Below, one piece after another: positions 52,086 through 60,387 of a stretch of DNA of 64,000 nt. A model generated the notes under the pieces. The model made no database searches. It saw only the letters and a program-made list of their open reading frames with translations, and was not told the origin of the DNA. This stretch comes from Sporobacter termitidis DSM 10068 (GTDB lineage Bacteria; Bacillota; Clostridia; Oscillospirales; Oscillospiraceae). Each line of letters begins with the position of its first letter. Position 1 is the stretch's first letter. The stretch covers positions 274,387 to 338,386 of the forward strand of contig NZ_FQXV01000003.1 in assembly GCF_900130065.1 (NCBI RefSeq), in the 5' to 3' direction. The translations under genes were made by a program, and so were the position numbers.

Positions 52086-52192
52086 TGCCGAAATGTAGCG
52101 GCATTGGCGGTTTCTGCCGCATTCCGTTCATGCGTTGCGGTTTAGATATAATACAGTGCCCATCACGACATAAAAAGGAGAGAAAGAGAATA

Positions 52193-53896
52193 ATGAAGAA
52201 ACCAATCAAACAAACCCTGTGCATGCTGCTGGCTGTTTTCATGTGCCTGAGCATGGCGGCCTGCGCCGGCGGCACGAACAATGACGGTGCCGGGACAAGC
52301 GCGTCTCCCAGCGCCGGAGAGTCCAGTGCCGCGCCGGGAGAGGCCAAGCATGTTAAAAACCTTATTGTCGGAACGTCCGACCAGCCTGCAACGACCAGCA
52401 TACTATCGCAGACGGGTTCCCTGGGCAAATTCAACTACAACAGCATTACCTACGCGAATCTGTTTTACCCGGATGAAAACAACGATATGCAGCCCTATTT
52501 TCTTAAGAGCTATTCAATCTCCCAAGACGGAAAAGAGCTGGAAATGACCTTCCCGACAACTGCGGTCTGGCATGACGGCGTACCCGTAACGGCGGACGAC
52601 ATGGTCTTTACCTTTCAATACATGCGCGACGTCATGAAGAGCAAAGCCCTGAGAAACCTGTCTGATATCAAGGTCAATGGGAAGGATTCGATCACCCTCG
52701 TTTTCAGTCAGCCCGACGCTTACTTTTTCGTTAAAAATGCCACGCTGACGGTATTCGTGCTTCCTAAGCACATTTGGGAAAACGTCACGGATTACGCGGC
52801 CTATACGGGTGAAGACGCGGCTATCGGCTGCGGGCCCTATAAGCTTGTTAAAGTCGACAAGGACGCGGGGACGATGTCTTTTGAGGCCGTGCCCGAAAAC
52901 GCTTACCTCGGCGAACTGACGGTGGACTCCATTACCTTGAAATCTTATTCAAGTCAGGATTCGCTTCTTATGGCCCTGGCTAACGGCGAAATCGATGTCA
53001 TTTACGACTATGCCGCCCCCATCAGCTACACGCTCCTGGACGTTATCGCGAATAACAAAAATATTGATTCGGGCGAAAGCGGCTATACCGGCTGTAACCA
53101 GGTCACCTTCGGTATGAGCAAGGGGCCCAATACCGATCACGCCTTCAGAGAAGCCGCCGTAAAAAGCCTTGACTGGAAGCTGCTCTCCCAGCTGAGTAAC
53201 GGCAGCTATGGCGAAATCCCCGGAAGCGGCATCTTGCCTTCGGCGTGTCCCGGTTACGACGCATCCCTTTGGAAAATGTATCAGGATACCGATGAGGCCA
53301 ATAAAATTCTGGACAACGCGGGGTACAAGGATACTGACGGCGACGGCTTCAGAGAGATGCCCGACGGGACAAAATTCACTTATAAAGTAGCGGCCCAGTA
53401 TGCCCAGAAAAAGCAGGAGCTGCTTAACAGAATCGGCGAGGTCCTTGTCTCCGGCCTGAAAAACATCGGCATTAACGCGTATTTTGATCAGGCAGCCCTT
53501 TCGAGCGATGAAGCGAACAAGAGCATGGTGACCAATAACGACTACGACATGTTCATCGGTTACACAACCACCGGCGTTGCGACATACAGAACTGCTTTCT
53601 GGTATTTCCTGAACAGAGAGGTTGCAGGCAGCGGCGGGATGGATTGGGGGAATTCCTACAACAACGAGGAGCTGAACAAAGCGTATCAGTCCCTGATGGC
53701 GGCAGTCAACAACGACGGTTATCTCAAGGCGGTCGGAGACCTGCAGAAGCTTGCTTCCAAGGACCTCTTCGGCTTTGCAGTGAGCTGGGAGAAATGTTTC
53801 TTCCCATATAGGACGGACAAGTATCAGGGCTTTAAGAATTATCCGTCGATAGGCGTGGTTCACGCCGAGACCTTCTATACCATTACGGCGAAATAA
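52193..53896 (+). CDS. ABC importer binding lipoprotein, family 5 (Dpp/Opp/Nik type)
   Basis: 567 residues from ATG 52193. Signal with lipobox SMAACAGG, then a Ser/Gly linker. SBP_bac_5 body: TAVWHDGVPVTADDMVFTFQYM (residues 125-146), DGDGFREMPDGTKF, SYNNEELNKAYQ. Family members bind peptides, opines, nickel chelates or haem. Here the gene is behind a B12 riboswitch, so the ligand is probably tied to B12 supply: cobalt complex, corrinoid or precursor (inference). Confidence 0.85.
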   Translation: MKKPIKQTLCMLLAVFMCLSMAACAGGTNNDGAGTSASPSAGESSAAPGEAKHVKNLIVGTSDQPATTSILSQTGSLGKFNYNSITYANLFYPDENNDMQPYFLKSYSISQDGKELEMTFPTTAVWHDGVPVTADDMVFTFQYMRDVMKSKALRNLSDIKVNGKDSITLVFSQPDAYFFVKNATLTVFVLPKHIWENVTDYAAYTGEDAAIGCGPYKLVKVDKDAGTMSFEAVPENAYLGELTVDSITLKSYSSQDSLLMALANGEIDVIYDYAAPISYTLLDVIANNKNIDSGESGYTGCNQVTFGMSKGPNTDHAFREAAVKSLDWKLLSQLSNGSYGEIPGSGILPSACPGYDASLWKMYQDTDEANKILDNAGYKDTDGDGFREMPDGTKFTYKVAAQYAQKKQELLNRIGEVLVSGLKNIGINAYFDQAALSSDEANKSMVTNNDYDMFIGYTTTGVATYRTAFWYFLNREVAGSGGMDWGNSYNNEELNKAYQSLMAAVNNDGYLKAVGDLQKLASKDLFGFAVSWEKCFFPYRTDKYQGFKNYPSIGVVHAETFYTITAK

Positions 53897-53913
53897 GCCT
53901 TCCAATCGATGAC

Positions 53914-53956
53914 TTGCTTTTGGCGGGGCGGCTAAAGGACGCCCAGCCAAAAGCAA
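53914..53956 (+). terminator. Intercistronic hairpin after the binding-protein gene
   Basis: Perfect arms TTGCTTTTGGC (53914-53924) and GCCAAAAGCAA (53946-53956) with an inner GGGCG/CGCCC pairing; no T-run. Probably sets the receptor-to-permease ratio. Confidence 0.6.
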
Positions 53957-54001
53957 GCCGCCTCCTGCAATCGGTGAACGCCAACACAAAGGGGCACTTC
54001 T

Positions 54002-54991
54002 ATGCTAAAGCGCATAATAAAAAAATCCGTTATAGCGATTTTGACGATTTATGCCATCATCACAATCAGTTTTCTGATGGTAAGGTTTATGCCGGGCGAT
54101 CCTCTCATGCACCTCGTCGGCCAGGACAGATACTACGAGCTCCTGCAGGATTCCCCCGCGGAACTCGAACGTATCGCGCAAAGGTATGGCTTGAACGATA
54201 CGCTTTGGGATCAGTACATCCATTATATGCAAAGCACCGTGACGCTGGATTTCGGCATCGCATATTCCAACAATCAGCCCGTGCTCGACAATGTTCTGTA
54301 CAGGGCAGGTTGGACATTGCTGCTCAGCGTGCCGACATTTATCATAGGCGGCCTGCTTGGCGCGGTGCTGGGGACCATTGCCGGCTGGAAGCTGGGAGGA
54401 ACCTTCGATAAGGTGCTGACGCCCGTCCTGCTGTTCCTGAATACGGTTCCCGCCAACTGTATCGGCATTCTTTTTCTCGTCGTGTTTGCGTTTAAGCTTG
54501 GCTGGTTTCCCGTCAACGGCATGACCTCGGGCGGACTGAGCGGCCTATCGAAAACGGCCGATATTTTGTGGCACGGCGCGCTTCCCCTCACGCTGCTGAT
54601 TTTATTCAGAACAGCGGGCAATTTCTTATTGATGAAAAGCAACGTTTCACAAATCCGGGATGAGGAATTTATAACGACCGCCTATTCCAAGGGGTTGTCG
54701 GACAACAAGGTGCTTTTCCGGCATGTGGTGAAAAACGCCACGCTGCCGTTTGTTACAAGCCTGTGCATGCAGCTTGGCGGGCTTCTCTCCGGCTCAATGC
54801 TGATCGAGGTCATCTTCGGCTGGAAAGGGATGGGCGAGCTGTTCTACTCGGCCGTCAATACGCGTGATTTTCCCACCGCCCAGCTATGCTTTATTATTTC
54901 GGCCGTATGCATCGTCGCAGGAAACCTGTTGAGCGACATATTGATTGCCGCAATTGATCCGCGGATCAAGGAGGGCAAATTTGAGTACTGA
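54002..54991 (+). CDS. ABC permease 1 (DppB/NikB-like)
   Basis: 329 residues, six membrane helices. N-terminal family pattern ITISFLMVRFMPGDP and the coupling segment IRDEEFITTAYSKGLSDNKVLFRHVVKNA are typical of DppB. AAAGGGG ahead of ATG 54002. Works with the DppC-like gene as the membrane channel of the B12-riboswitch-controlled importer. Confidence 0.92.
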   Translation: MLKRIIKKSVIAILTIYAIITISFLMVRFMPGDPLMHLVGQDRYYELLQDSPAELERIAQRYGLNDTLWDQYIHYMQSTVTLDFGIAYSNNQPVLDNVLYRAGWTLLLSVPTFIIGGLLGAVLGTIAGWKLGGTFDKVLTPVLLFLNTVPANCIGILFLVVFAFKLGWFPVNGMTSGGLSGLSKTADILWHGALPLTLLILFRTAGNFLLMKSNVSQIRDEEFITTAYSKGLSDNKVLFRHVVKNATLPFVTSLCMQLGGLLSGSMLIEVIFGWKGMGELFYSAVNTRDFPTAQLCFIISAVCIVAGNLLSDILIAAIDPRIKEGKFEY

Positions 54992-55832
54992 AAAAATGGC
55001 GAAGCGCGCCGGAACAAAAAAAACAAAAATGAACGCGGCTATGATATGGGGCGCGGCAATCGTGGGGGTTTTTGTTCTGGTTGCGGTTTTGGCGCCCGTT
55101 TTGGCGCCGTATGATCCGTATAAAATGGGGATTCCCTATATCAAGCCGTCTGCCGAACACCTTCTTGGGACGAACGACGTCGGTCAGGATTTGCTCAGCG
55201 AGCTGATTTACGGGACGCGCATTTCGCTTTTCATCGGCATATTCACCTCCATAATCGTCACGGTCGTTTCCCTGACGTTATCCTTACTTTCCGGCTATTA
55301 CAAGGGCGCGATCGATAAAGCGGTGACCGCGATTACAAATATAACCATGGGGCTGCCGGATCTTGCTCTCACTATTCTACTAATCGCTTATTTGAATCCG
55401 GGTAAATTGAGCGTTATCATTTCAATCAGCTTAACGGCCTGGACGGGTACGGCTCGGATTTTACGAAGCCGGGTTCTGCAGCTGTGCGAAATGCCCTTTA
55501 TCAAAATCGAGCAAGCAATCGGGATGAATGATTTTATCATTATGATAAAGCACATTGTACCAAATCTTAAGGACATTATCCTTTCAAGGGCCGCACTGTC
55601 CGTTTCAGCCGCCATGATGACCGAGGCGGGGCTGAGCTTTTTGGGGCTCGGTGATTTCGGCGCAAAGAGCTGGGGCACCATCCTGCATTATGCGTTCTAT
55701 CAAAACGGCGTGATCAGAAATTACTACTGGTGGTATTTACCGCCTATTCTCTGCACGTCCCTGGCGGTACTCGGATTTATGCTGCTCGGCTATTACGGGG
55801 CGCAGAAAGCGAAGCTGGTGAAAAATGCTTGA
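54981..55832 (+). CDS. ABC permease 2 (DppC/NikC-like)
   Basis: 283 residues. The TTG at 54981 is chosen because AAGGAGG lies six bases ahead; the next ATG (54996) is too far. DppC features: N-terminal helix, LLGTNDVGQDLLSELIYGTRISLFIG, and LSFLGLGDFGAKSWGTIL. Overlaps the preceding gene by 11 bases and the following ATPase by eight. Confidence 0.92.
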   Translation: MSTEKMAKRAGTKKTKMNAAMIWGAAIVGVFVLVAVLAPVLAPYDPYKMGIPYIKPSAEHLLGTNDVGQDLLSELIYGTRISLFIGIFTSIIVTVVSLTLSLLSGYYKGAIDKAVTAITNITMGLPDLALTILLIAYLNPGKLSVIISISLTAWTGTARILRSRVLQLCEMPFIKIEQAIGMNDFIIMIKHIVPNLKDIILSRAALSVSAAMMTEAGLSFLGLGDFGAKSWGTILHYAFYQNGVIRNYYWWYLPPILCTSLAVLGFMLLGYYGAQKAKLVKNA

Positions 55833-56763
55833 AATAAACCACGTATCGGTCGAATTCGCATCCGAAAACCGTGTTCTGGCCGTAGATGATATTTCCATCC
55901 GCCTTCCAGACGGAAGCCGGACGGCAATCGTCGGGGAAACAGGCAGCGGCAAGAGCGTTTTATTGCTTTCCATTGTTCGGCTCCTCCCGCGGAACGCAAT
56001 TGTGCGGGGAAAAATCGAGCTTGACGGCGAAAACCTGCTGTCCGCCGATAAGAAACGGCTGCAGCAGGTGCGGGGAGGCGTTGTCTCTTACGTTCCCCAG
56101 GGGGGCGGCGCAAGCATGAACCCGCTGCTCAAGGTCGGCTATCAGGTTGGCGAGCCGCTGATCGAGCACAAGAATTACAGCAGGAGCCAAGCTGTCGAAG
56201 CGAGTATTTCCTTGATGAAACGGTTTAATTTATTAAATGAGGAAAAGCTTGCCCGTTCCTATCCGCATACCTTTAGCGGCGGCATGCGGCAGCGCGCCAT
56301 GGTGGCGATGGGCATAGCCGCAGGTCCCAGAATCATTTTAGCGGATGAACCGACAAAAGGGCTTGATGACAAAAGGGTGCGGCTGGTTGCGGATTCCATA
56401 AATATGCTAAAAGAAGAAACTCTCCTTTGTGTAACGCATGACATGAGCTTTGCGCAGGCTGTAAGCCGGGATATCTGCGTGATGTATGCCGCGCAGCAGG
56501 TTGAATTCGGCAAATCCGAAGAAATTTTAAACGACGCGCTCCACCCGTATACCAGGGACATTATCAATGCCATGCCGGAAAACGGCATGCGATACGATGA
56601 CGTTGGGTTCGCTCCGGCGCACGGCAGCTATTTGAACCACTCCGACGGCTGCCGTTACAGAGACAGGTGCCGCGAGCGCAGCGAGAAATGCGTCATAATG
56701 CCCCCTGTATTCGATGTCAACGGACGCAAGGTGAGGTGTTGGAAATATGATTCTGCAAACTGA
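55825..56763 (+). CDS. ABC ATPase (DppD/NikD-like)
   Basis: 312 residues. Walker A GETGSGKSV, signature FSGGMRQRAM, Walker B IILADEPTKGLD, H-loop VTHD. The C-terminus carries the oligopeptide-type cysteine cluster (CRYRDRCRERSEKC...C), which in DppD-type proteins can hold an iron-sulfur cluster. Overlaps the second ATPase gene. Confidence 0.92.
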   Translation: MLEINHVSVEFASENRVLAVDDISIRLPDGSRTAIVGETGSGKSVLLLSIVRLLPRNAIVRGKIELDGENLLSADKKRLQQVRGGVVSYVPQGGGASMNPLLKVGYQVGEPLIEHKNYSRSQAVEASISLMKRFNLLNEEKLARSYPHTFSGGMRQRAMVAMGIAAGPRIILADEPTKGLDDKRVRLVADSINMLKEETLLCVTHDMSFAQAVSRDICVMYAAQQVEFGKSEEILNDALHPYTRDIINAMPENGMRYDDVGFAPAHGSYLNHSDGCRYRDRCRERSEKCVIMPPVFDVNGRKVRCWKYDSAN

Positions 56764-57430
56764 AAAGCTAACCTATAAGTACCCGAATTCACACGGGCAT
56801 ACCGCTGTGGACCAGGCGGACATTTCCCTCCACAAAGGTGAAACGGTCGGTCTGTTTGGAGAAAGCGGCAGCGGGAAATCAACGCTTGGGCTTATCCTCG
56901 CAGGGCTTATAAAGCCGACCTCGGGGATGCTCCGGCATAACGGAGAAAAAATCAGCGCACCGTATAAGGGCGCGCACCGCAGAGGTATCCAAATATTGTT
57001 CCAGCACCCCGAAATATCGTTTAATCCCGCGCTGATCCTGTTAAAAAGCATGACGGAGCCGTATAATATCTACGCACTGCCGTACTCCTACAGCAGTTTA
57101 CTTGAGTATCTCAAGCATTACGGCCTATATGAAGAGCATCTTTACCGAACGCCAGCCCAGCTCAGCGGCGGAGAGCTGCAAAGGGCGGCGCTTGCGAGAA
57201 TACTCGCGATTCAGCCCGAGGTGATCGTTCTTGACGAACCCACGAGCATGCTCGATGTTATTACGCAAGTCCAGATCATGAATATATTAAAGGATTATCA
57301 GAGCAAAAACAACGTTTCTTATATCCTGATTTCGCATAACCGTATCCTTTGCGAAAAGATGTGCGGCAGAATATACAAGGTTGAAAACGGCGTCTTTACG
57401 GAGGAATACGGCAGGCCCACAGACAAATAA
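56747..57430 (+). CDS. ABC ATPase (DppF/NikE-like), short form
   Basis: 227 residues; Walker A GESGSGKST, signature LSGGELQRAA, Walker B VIVLDEPTSMLD, H-loop ISHN. It lacks the 70-100 residue C-terminal oligopeptide domain of DppF, matching the shorter NikE type, which mildly favours a metal-complex substrate. Last gene of the operon, terminator follows. Confidence 0.9.
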   Translation: MILQTEKLTYKYPNSHGHTAVDQADISLHKGETVGLFGESGSGKSTLGLILAGLIKPTSGMLRHNGEKISAPYKGAHRRGIQILFQHPEISFNPALILLKSMTEPYNIYALPYSYSSLLEYLKHYGLYEEHLYRTPAQLSGGELQRAALARILAIQPEVIVLDEPTSMLDVITQVQIMNILKDYQSKNNVSYILISHNRILCEKMCGRIYKVENGVFTEEYGRPTDK

Positions 57431-57433
57431 AAT

Positions 57434-57478
57434 AAAATGGCTGTGACAATTCAAATGAACTGTCACAGCCATTTTTTT
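57434..57478 (+). terminator. Terminator of the Dpp/Nik-type operon
   Basis: AAAATGGCTGTGACA pairs with TGTCACAGCCATTTTTTT around ATTCAAATGAAC. Confidence 0.9.
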
Positions 57479-57583
57479 GCAAAACATCAGTATCATCAGC
57501 GCGCCTTCCCGATTTCCGGGTGACTGGCTTAATTATCTTAATTATAAAGTGTGTTTATCTCAATGCTGACCCGGAACTGTTGC

Positions 57584-57696
57584 GGGCTTCGGTGTGACTG
57601 GCCGGGCAGCAGTCGCAATACTGCCCGGCGAGCACCCGAAACAAAAGGAAAATGTCAAAGCCGGGACAGCATACCGGCAGCTGGTTAACTGGTTGA
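57584..57696 (+). repeat. Structured repeat copy 1 with mini-ORF
   Basis: Hairpin GCCGGGCAG/CTGCCCGGC (57601-57609, 57621-57629) with CGCAA in the loop, then a CACCCG stretch, AAAAGGAAA and ATGTCAAAGCC. The mini-ORF 57652-57696 would encode MSKPGQHTGSWLTG. Sister copies at 58463 and 59083 share the hairpin, the purine-rich ribosome-site-like block and the ATGTCA start. Confidence 0.5.
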
Positions 57697-57709
57697 GTTG
57701 TAATTCGGC

Positions 57710-58432
57710 TTATGGTTTTTTGTAGACCGGCGCGGATTTTAAAGCGGCGGCTTCGAGCAGCTCATATGTGGCTTTCATCATTTCAAAGGTCTCGTCCTGA
57801 TTTATGTAAGGACATATGAGCTTTGTCAGATCGGGGAAAAGTTCGCTTTTTTCTCCGTCAAAATCGATGATAAACAGCAGCCGCGGTTGCGGGTCGTCAG
57901 GCTCCCGCGCCATAAGCATATAGGCGCTGTATACATTTTCCTTGCCGCTGAGAAAAACGCTCAATTCTTCAATAAGCGCCGGCATTACTTTTGCCGGCCT
58001 GGTCAGCTGGAGGTCCCTGCTGTGCTCCACGCGTCGTATCCCAAAACCTTCCGTTAACATGTCGATTTGTTCAATCAGCTCCTGATCGAGCAGGAGCATT
58101 TTACTGAAAGGATCTATCACGATGCCGGCCAGCTTCTTTGGATTATTCAAAACCTCAAGCTTCAATTCATCGAACGACAGTAAAACTGTCTTATTGTTGT
58201 CAAACGGCCATTGCGCTAATTCGCCAGGGTGGGTGAATGCCGACAGGTATCTGTCTCCGGCCGGTGAAATCATAGCGGCCAGCATTCCTCCGCCTCCCGA
58301 CTCCTCCCGCTTATATGGCACCATAAACTTAATATGTTTTATCCAGAACAAGGAATTGATTTGCTTCTGATGCAGCTCAATAAGTTTCTTAGGATCAACA
58401 GCGTTGCCGTGCATTGAATTATTTTCATTCAT
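57710..58432 (-). CDS. SseB-like protein 1, under a cobalamin riboswitch
   Basis: 240 residues, cytoplasmic. N-terminal SseB pattern MLAAMISPAGDRYLSAFTHPGELAQWP and GIVIDPFSKMLLLDQELIEQI; C-terminal SseB_C-like region (VYSAYMLMA, LLFIIDFDGEKSELF). SseB proteins are poorly understood (enhanced serine sensitivity in E. coli; also type VII/III-system neighbours). Here a paralogue follows at 59172 and both have their own B12 riboswitch and terminator on the same strand. AGGTGA ahead of ATG 58432. Confidence 0.75.
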   Translation of the reverse strand: MNENNSMHGNAVDPKKLIELHQKQINSLFWIKHIKFMVPYKREESGGGGMLAAMISPAGDRYLSAFTHPGELAQWPFDNNKTVLLSFDELKLEVLNNPKKLAGIVIDPFSKMLLLDQELIEQIDMLTEGFGIRRVEHSRDLQLTRPAKVMPALIEELSVFLSGKENVYSAYMLMAREPDDPQPRLLFIIDFDGEKSELFPDLTKLICPYINQDETFEMMKATYELLEAAALKSAPVYKKP

Positions 58433-58462
58433 CGGTCAAATCACCTGATCTTTTGGGGGTTA

Positions 58463-58589
58463 CCGAGTGCACAGCCGGGCAGCAGTCGCATTACTGCCCG
58501 GAAGTCACCCGGCACAGGAGGTCATGTCAAAACCCAAGGAATATATGGACACACATAAAATGTGTTATCCGACTGGAGCTTTTAGTTGA
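58463..58589 (+). repeat. Structured repeat copy 2 with mini-ORF
   Basis: Hairpin CCGGGCAG/CTGCCCGG (58475-58482, 58494-58501), then CACCCGGCACAGGAGGTC and ATG 58524. The mini-ORF (58524-58589) would encode a 21-residue peptide starting MSKPKEYMDTHK behind a perfect AGGAGG. On the minus strand the element is in the leader of the SseB-like gene 1. Confidence 0.5.
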
Positions 58590-58606
58590 GCAGCTTAAAA
58601 TCAAAA

Positions 58607-58645
58607 GAAAAAACGACTGCATCAATCTGACGATTGATGCAGCCG
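58607..58645 (-). terminator. Riboswitch 2 terminator (minus strand)
   Basis: CGGCTGCATCAATC pairs with GATTGATGCAGTCG on the minus strand, followed by a T7 run (58613-58607). It lies between the riboswitch and the SseB-like gene 1. Confidence 0.85.
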
Positions 58646-58704
58646 TTTTTCTGCATACAAATAAACCCTGGTTCCCACCGATCGGCGGGCAGAGCAATTT
58701 CAAA

Positions 58705-58885
58705 GCAGGTCTTCTGACTTACGCTTACGGAGATAGACTCCTGCGGTGCGCGCTCTGCCTTCCCAGTTTCCCAGTGACCGACTTTCGTCGGCGAGCGCGC
58801 CCTCGGCGCTTACAGCGGCGGTTCCGTCCGGGACTTTCACCCGATTCCCTATTCTCCCCCAAGAGCCGAACGCCAGAGGGGGCAC
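58705..58885 (-). ncRNA. Cobalamin riboswitch 2 (SseB-like gene 1)
   Basis: Minus-strand landmarks: GGGTGAAAGTCCCGG, GCCGCTGTAAGCG, GACGAAAGTCGGTCACTGGG, TGGGAAGGC, GTAAGTCAGAAGACCTGC. Complete B12-element core with P-stems. Downstream terminator at 58607. Confidence 0.9.
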
Positions 58886-59082
58886 TCGAAATAACATTTT
58901 ATTCAATTAAATGTCATGATACAACCAATGAACCAAGATGTCAACCAATACCAGTTGATTTATATTCGTCACCTTCATTAAATATGATATCGGGCCGCGA
59001 ATATCTCACAAATATTCTATTTACGAAGACTTAAACTTTTGGTCTGTATTATAATCGCTTCTTTGTTTGGCCATTTCTAAAG

Positions 59083-59184
59083 TTGAGTGTTAAGCCGGGC
59101 GGATGTCGCAAGTCTGCCCGGCTCACTCGGAACAGGAGGGGAATGTCAACCCAAAGAAACAAGAGGTGCGCTTACTTTCGATAA
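59083..59184 (+). repeat. Structured repeat copy 3 with mini-ORF
   Basis: Hairpin GCCGGGC/GCCCGGC (59094-59100, 59116-59122) with CGCAA in the loop, CACTCGGAACAGGAGGGGA and ATG 59143; mini-ORF MSTQRNKRCAYFR to 59184, overlapping the 3' end of the SseB-like gene 2 on the other strand. Confidence 0.5.
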
Positions 59185-59891
59185 ATCGGCTCGCCAAGCT
59201 CTGCAGCCAGCTGCAGCAGTGTATAGGTGGCCTTCAATATCTCAAACGATTCGCCGTCATGCATAAATGCATGTATAACATTGATCAGCTCCGGGAAAAG
59301 CGAGAGCTTCTCTCCATCGAAGTCTATAAGAAAAAGCCAGTGCGGGCTTGTTTTCCCCAACTCTGTCGCCATCATCAGATAAACGCTGTATACTTCCTCG
59401 TACCGCTTAAAATAAGCTTTCAGCAGAACTCCCAATTCCGGGAACTTCCGGCGCGGACGAAGGAAACGCATATCGGGGCCGGACCTGGCGTTTTGGGGAG
59501 ATACGCTTTCCACGTTAACATCGATTTGCCTGATCTGCGCTGATTTAAGTACTATGCGATCTCCGAAAGGATTGATGATCATGCCGGACAGGGAATACGG
59601 GTCGTTCAAAACTACATATTTGAGATTATCAAAGAACCTCAATACAATTTGATGCTTCTCAAACGGCCATTTCTCAAGCTCCTGTAAATCTGTAAAGGCA
59701 GGCAAAAACTTTTCTCCGCTCGGAGATATCAGCACGGCCATTTCTAATTCATCGCCGGCTTTTGCACTGATCGTTTTGCATGGTACGAGATATTTTGCTG
59801 ATCTTAATTTAGAAATCCACTCATATCCATACCGGCACTGGCTTGACTCTAAATTAAAATTGTCATTTGACATAGATGAATTATCATGCAT
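59172..59891 (-). CDS. SseB-like protein 2, under a cobalamin riboswitch
   Basis: 239 residues, paralogue of the product at 57710: SSeB-type ISPSGEKFLPAFTDLQELEKWPF, GMIINPFGDRIVL and the C-terminal VYSVYLMMA / LLFLIDFDGEKLSLFPEL. The two proteins align over their whole length. ATG 59891, GAGG close by. Expression would be shut off by B12 through riboswitch 3. Tandem duplication of riboswitch, terminator and gene as one module is the simplest history. Confidence 0.75.
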   Translation of the reverse strand: MHDNSSMSNDNFNLESSQCRYGYEWISKLRSAKYLVPCKTISAKAGDELEMAVLISPSGEKFLPAFTDLQELEKWPFEKHQIVLRFFDNLKYVVLNDPYSLSGMIINPFGDRIVLKSAQIRQIDVNVESVSPQNARSGPDMRFLRPRRKFPELGVLLKAYFKRYEEVYSVYLMMATELGKTSPHWLFLIDFDGEKLSLFPELINVIHAFMHDGESFEILKATYTLLQLAAELGEPIYRK

Positions 59892-59993
59892 GCCTCATAA
59901 TCTCCCACCATGCTATTCAAACGTGCCGGAGCTCCTCGGCGGATACTAAGGACGAGCGCGGGAAACCGTTGTTCAAAGCTTTCGTTTCAGGAA

Positions 59994-60034
59994 TAAAAAA
60001 ACCGGCTGCACCAATCACATGATTGATGCAGCCG
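59994..60034 (-). terminator. Riboswitch 3 terminator (minus strand)
   Basis: CGGCTGCATCAATCA pairs with TGATTGGTGCAGCCG on the minus strand, followed by TTTTTT. Nearly the same stem as the riboswitch 2 terminator. Confidence 0.85.
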
Positions 60035-60090
60035 TATTCCTACACACAAATAGAGCCCTGCTTCCCGCCAAGCGGCCAGAGCAATTCCAA

Positions 60091-60280
60091 GCAGGTCTTC
60101 TGGCTTACGCTTACGGAGGTTTCTCCTGCGGCTGCGTTCTGCCTTCCCAGTTTCCCAGTGACCGACTTTCGTCGACGAACGCGGCCTCGGCGCTTACAGC
60201 GGCGGTACCGCCGGGATTTTCACCCGATTCCCTATCCTTCCCCAAAGGCTATTGCGCCAAGGGGGACACTCAAAATGAAT
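60091..60280 (-). ncRNA. Cobalamin riboswitch 3 (SseB-like gene 2)
   Basis: Minus-strand landmarks: GGGTGAAAATCCCGG, GCCGCTGTAAGCG, GACGAAAGTCGGTCACTGGG, TGGGAAGGC, GTAAGCCAGAAGACCTGC. Very similar to riboswitch 2. Confidence 0.9.
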
Positions 60281-60387
60281 TATTCAGTTTCTGAATGCAG
60301 GGTAGCATAAAAGCCAGCGCTTGTCAATAGCATTTAGAGTATGTCAGCCGCTATACGAAATTTATCGTAAAGCAAACGGAGAAGATA

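Noticed and set aside
58414..59034. 206-codon plus-strand frame between the SseB-like genes
   Set aside because: It runs through the riboswitch, its terminator and the structured repeat; the translation has no domain character.
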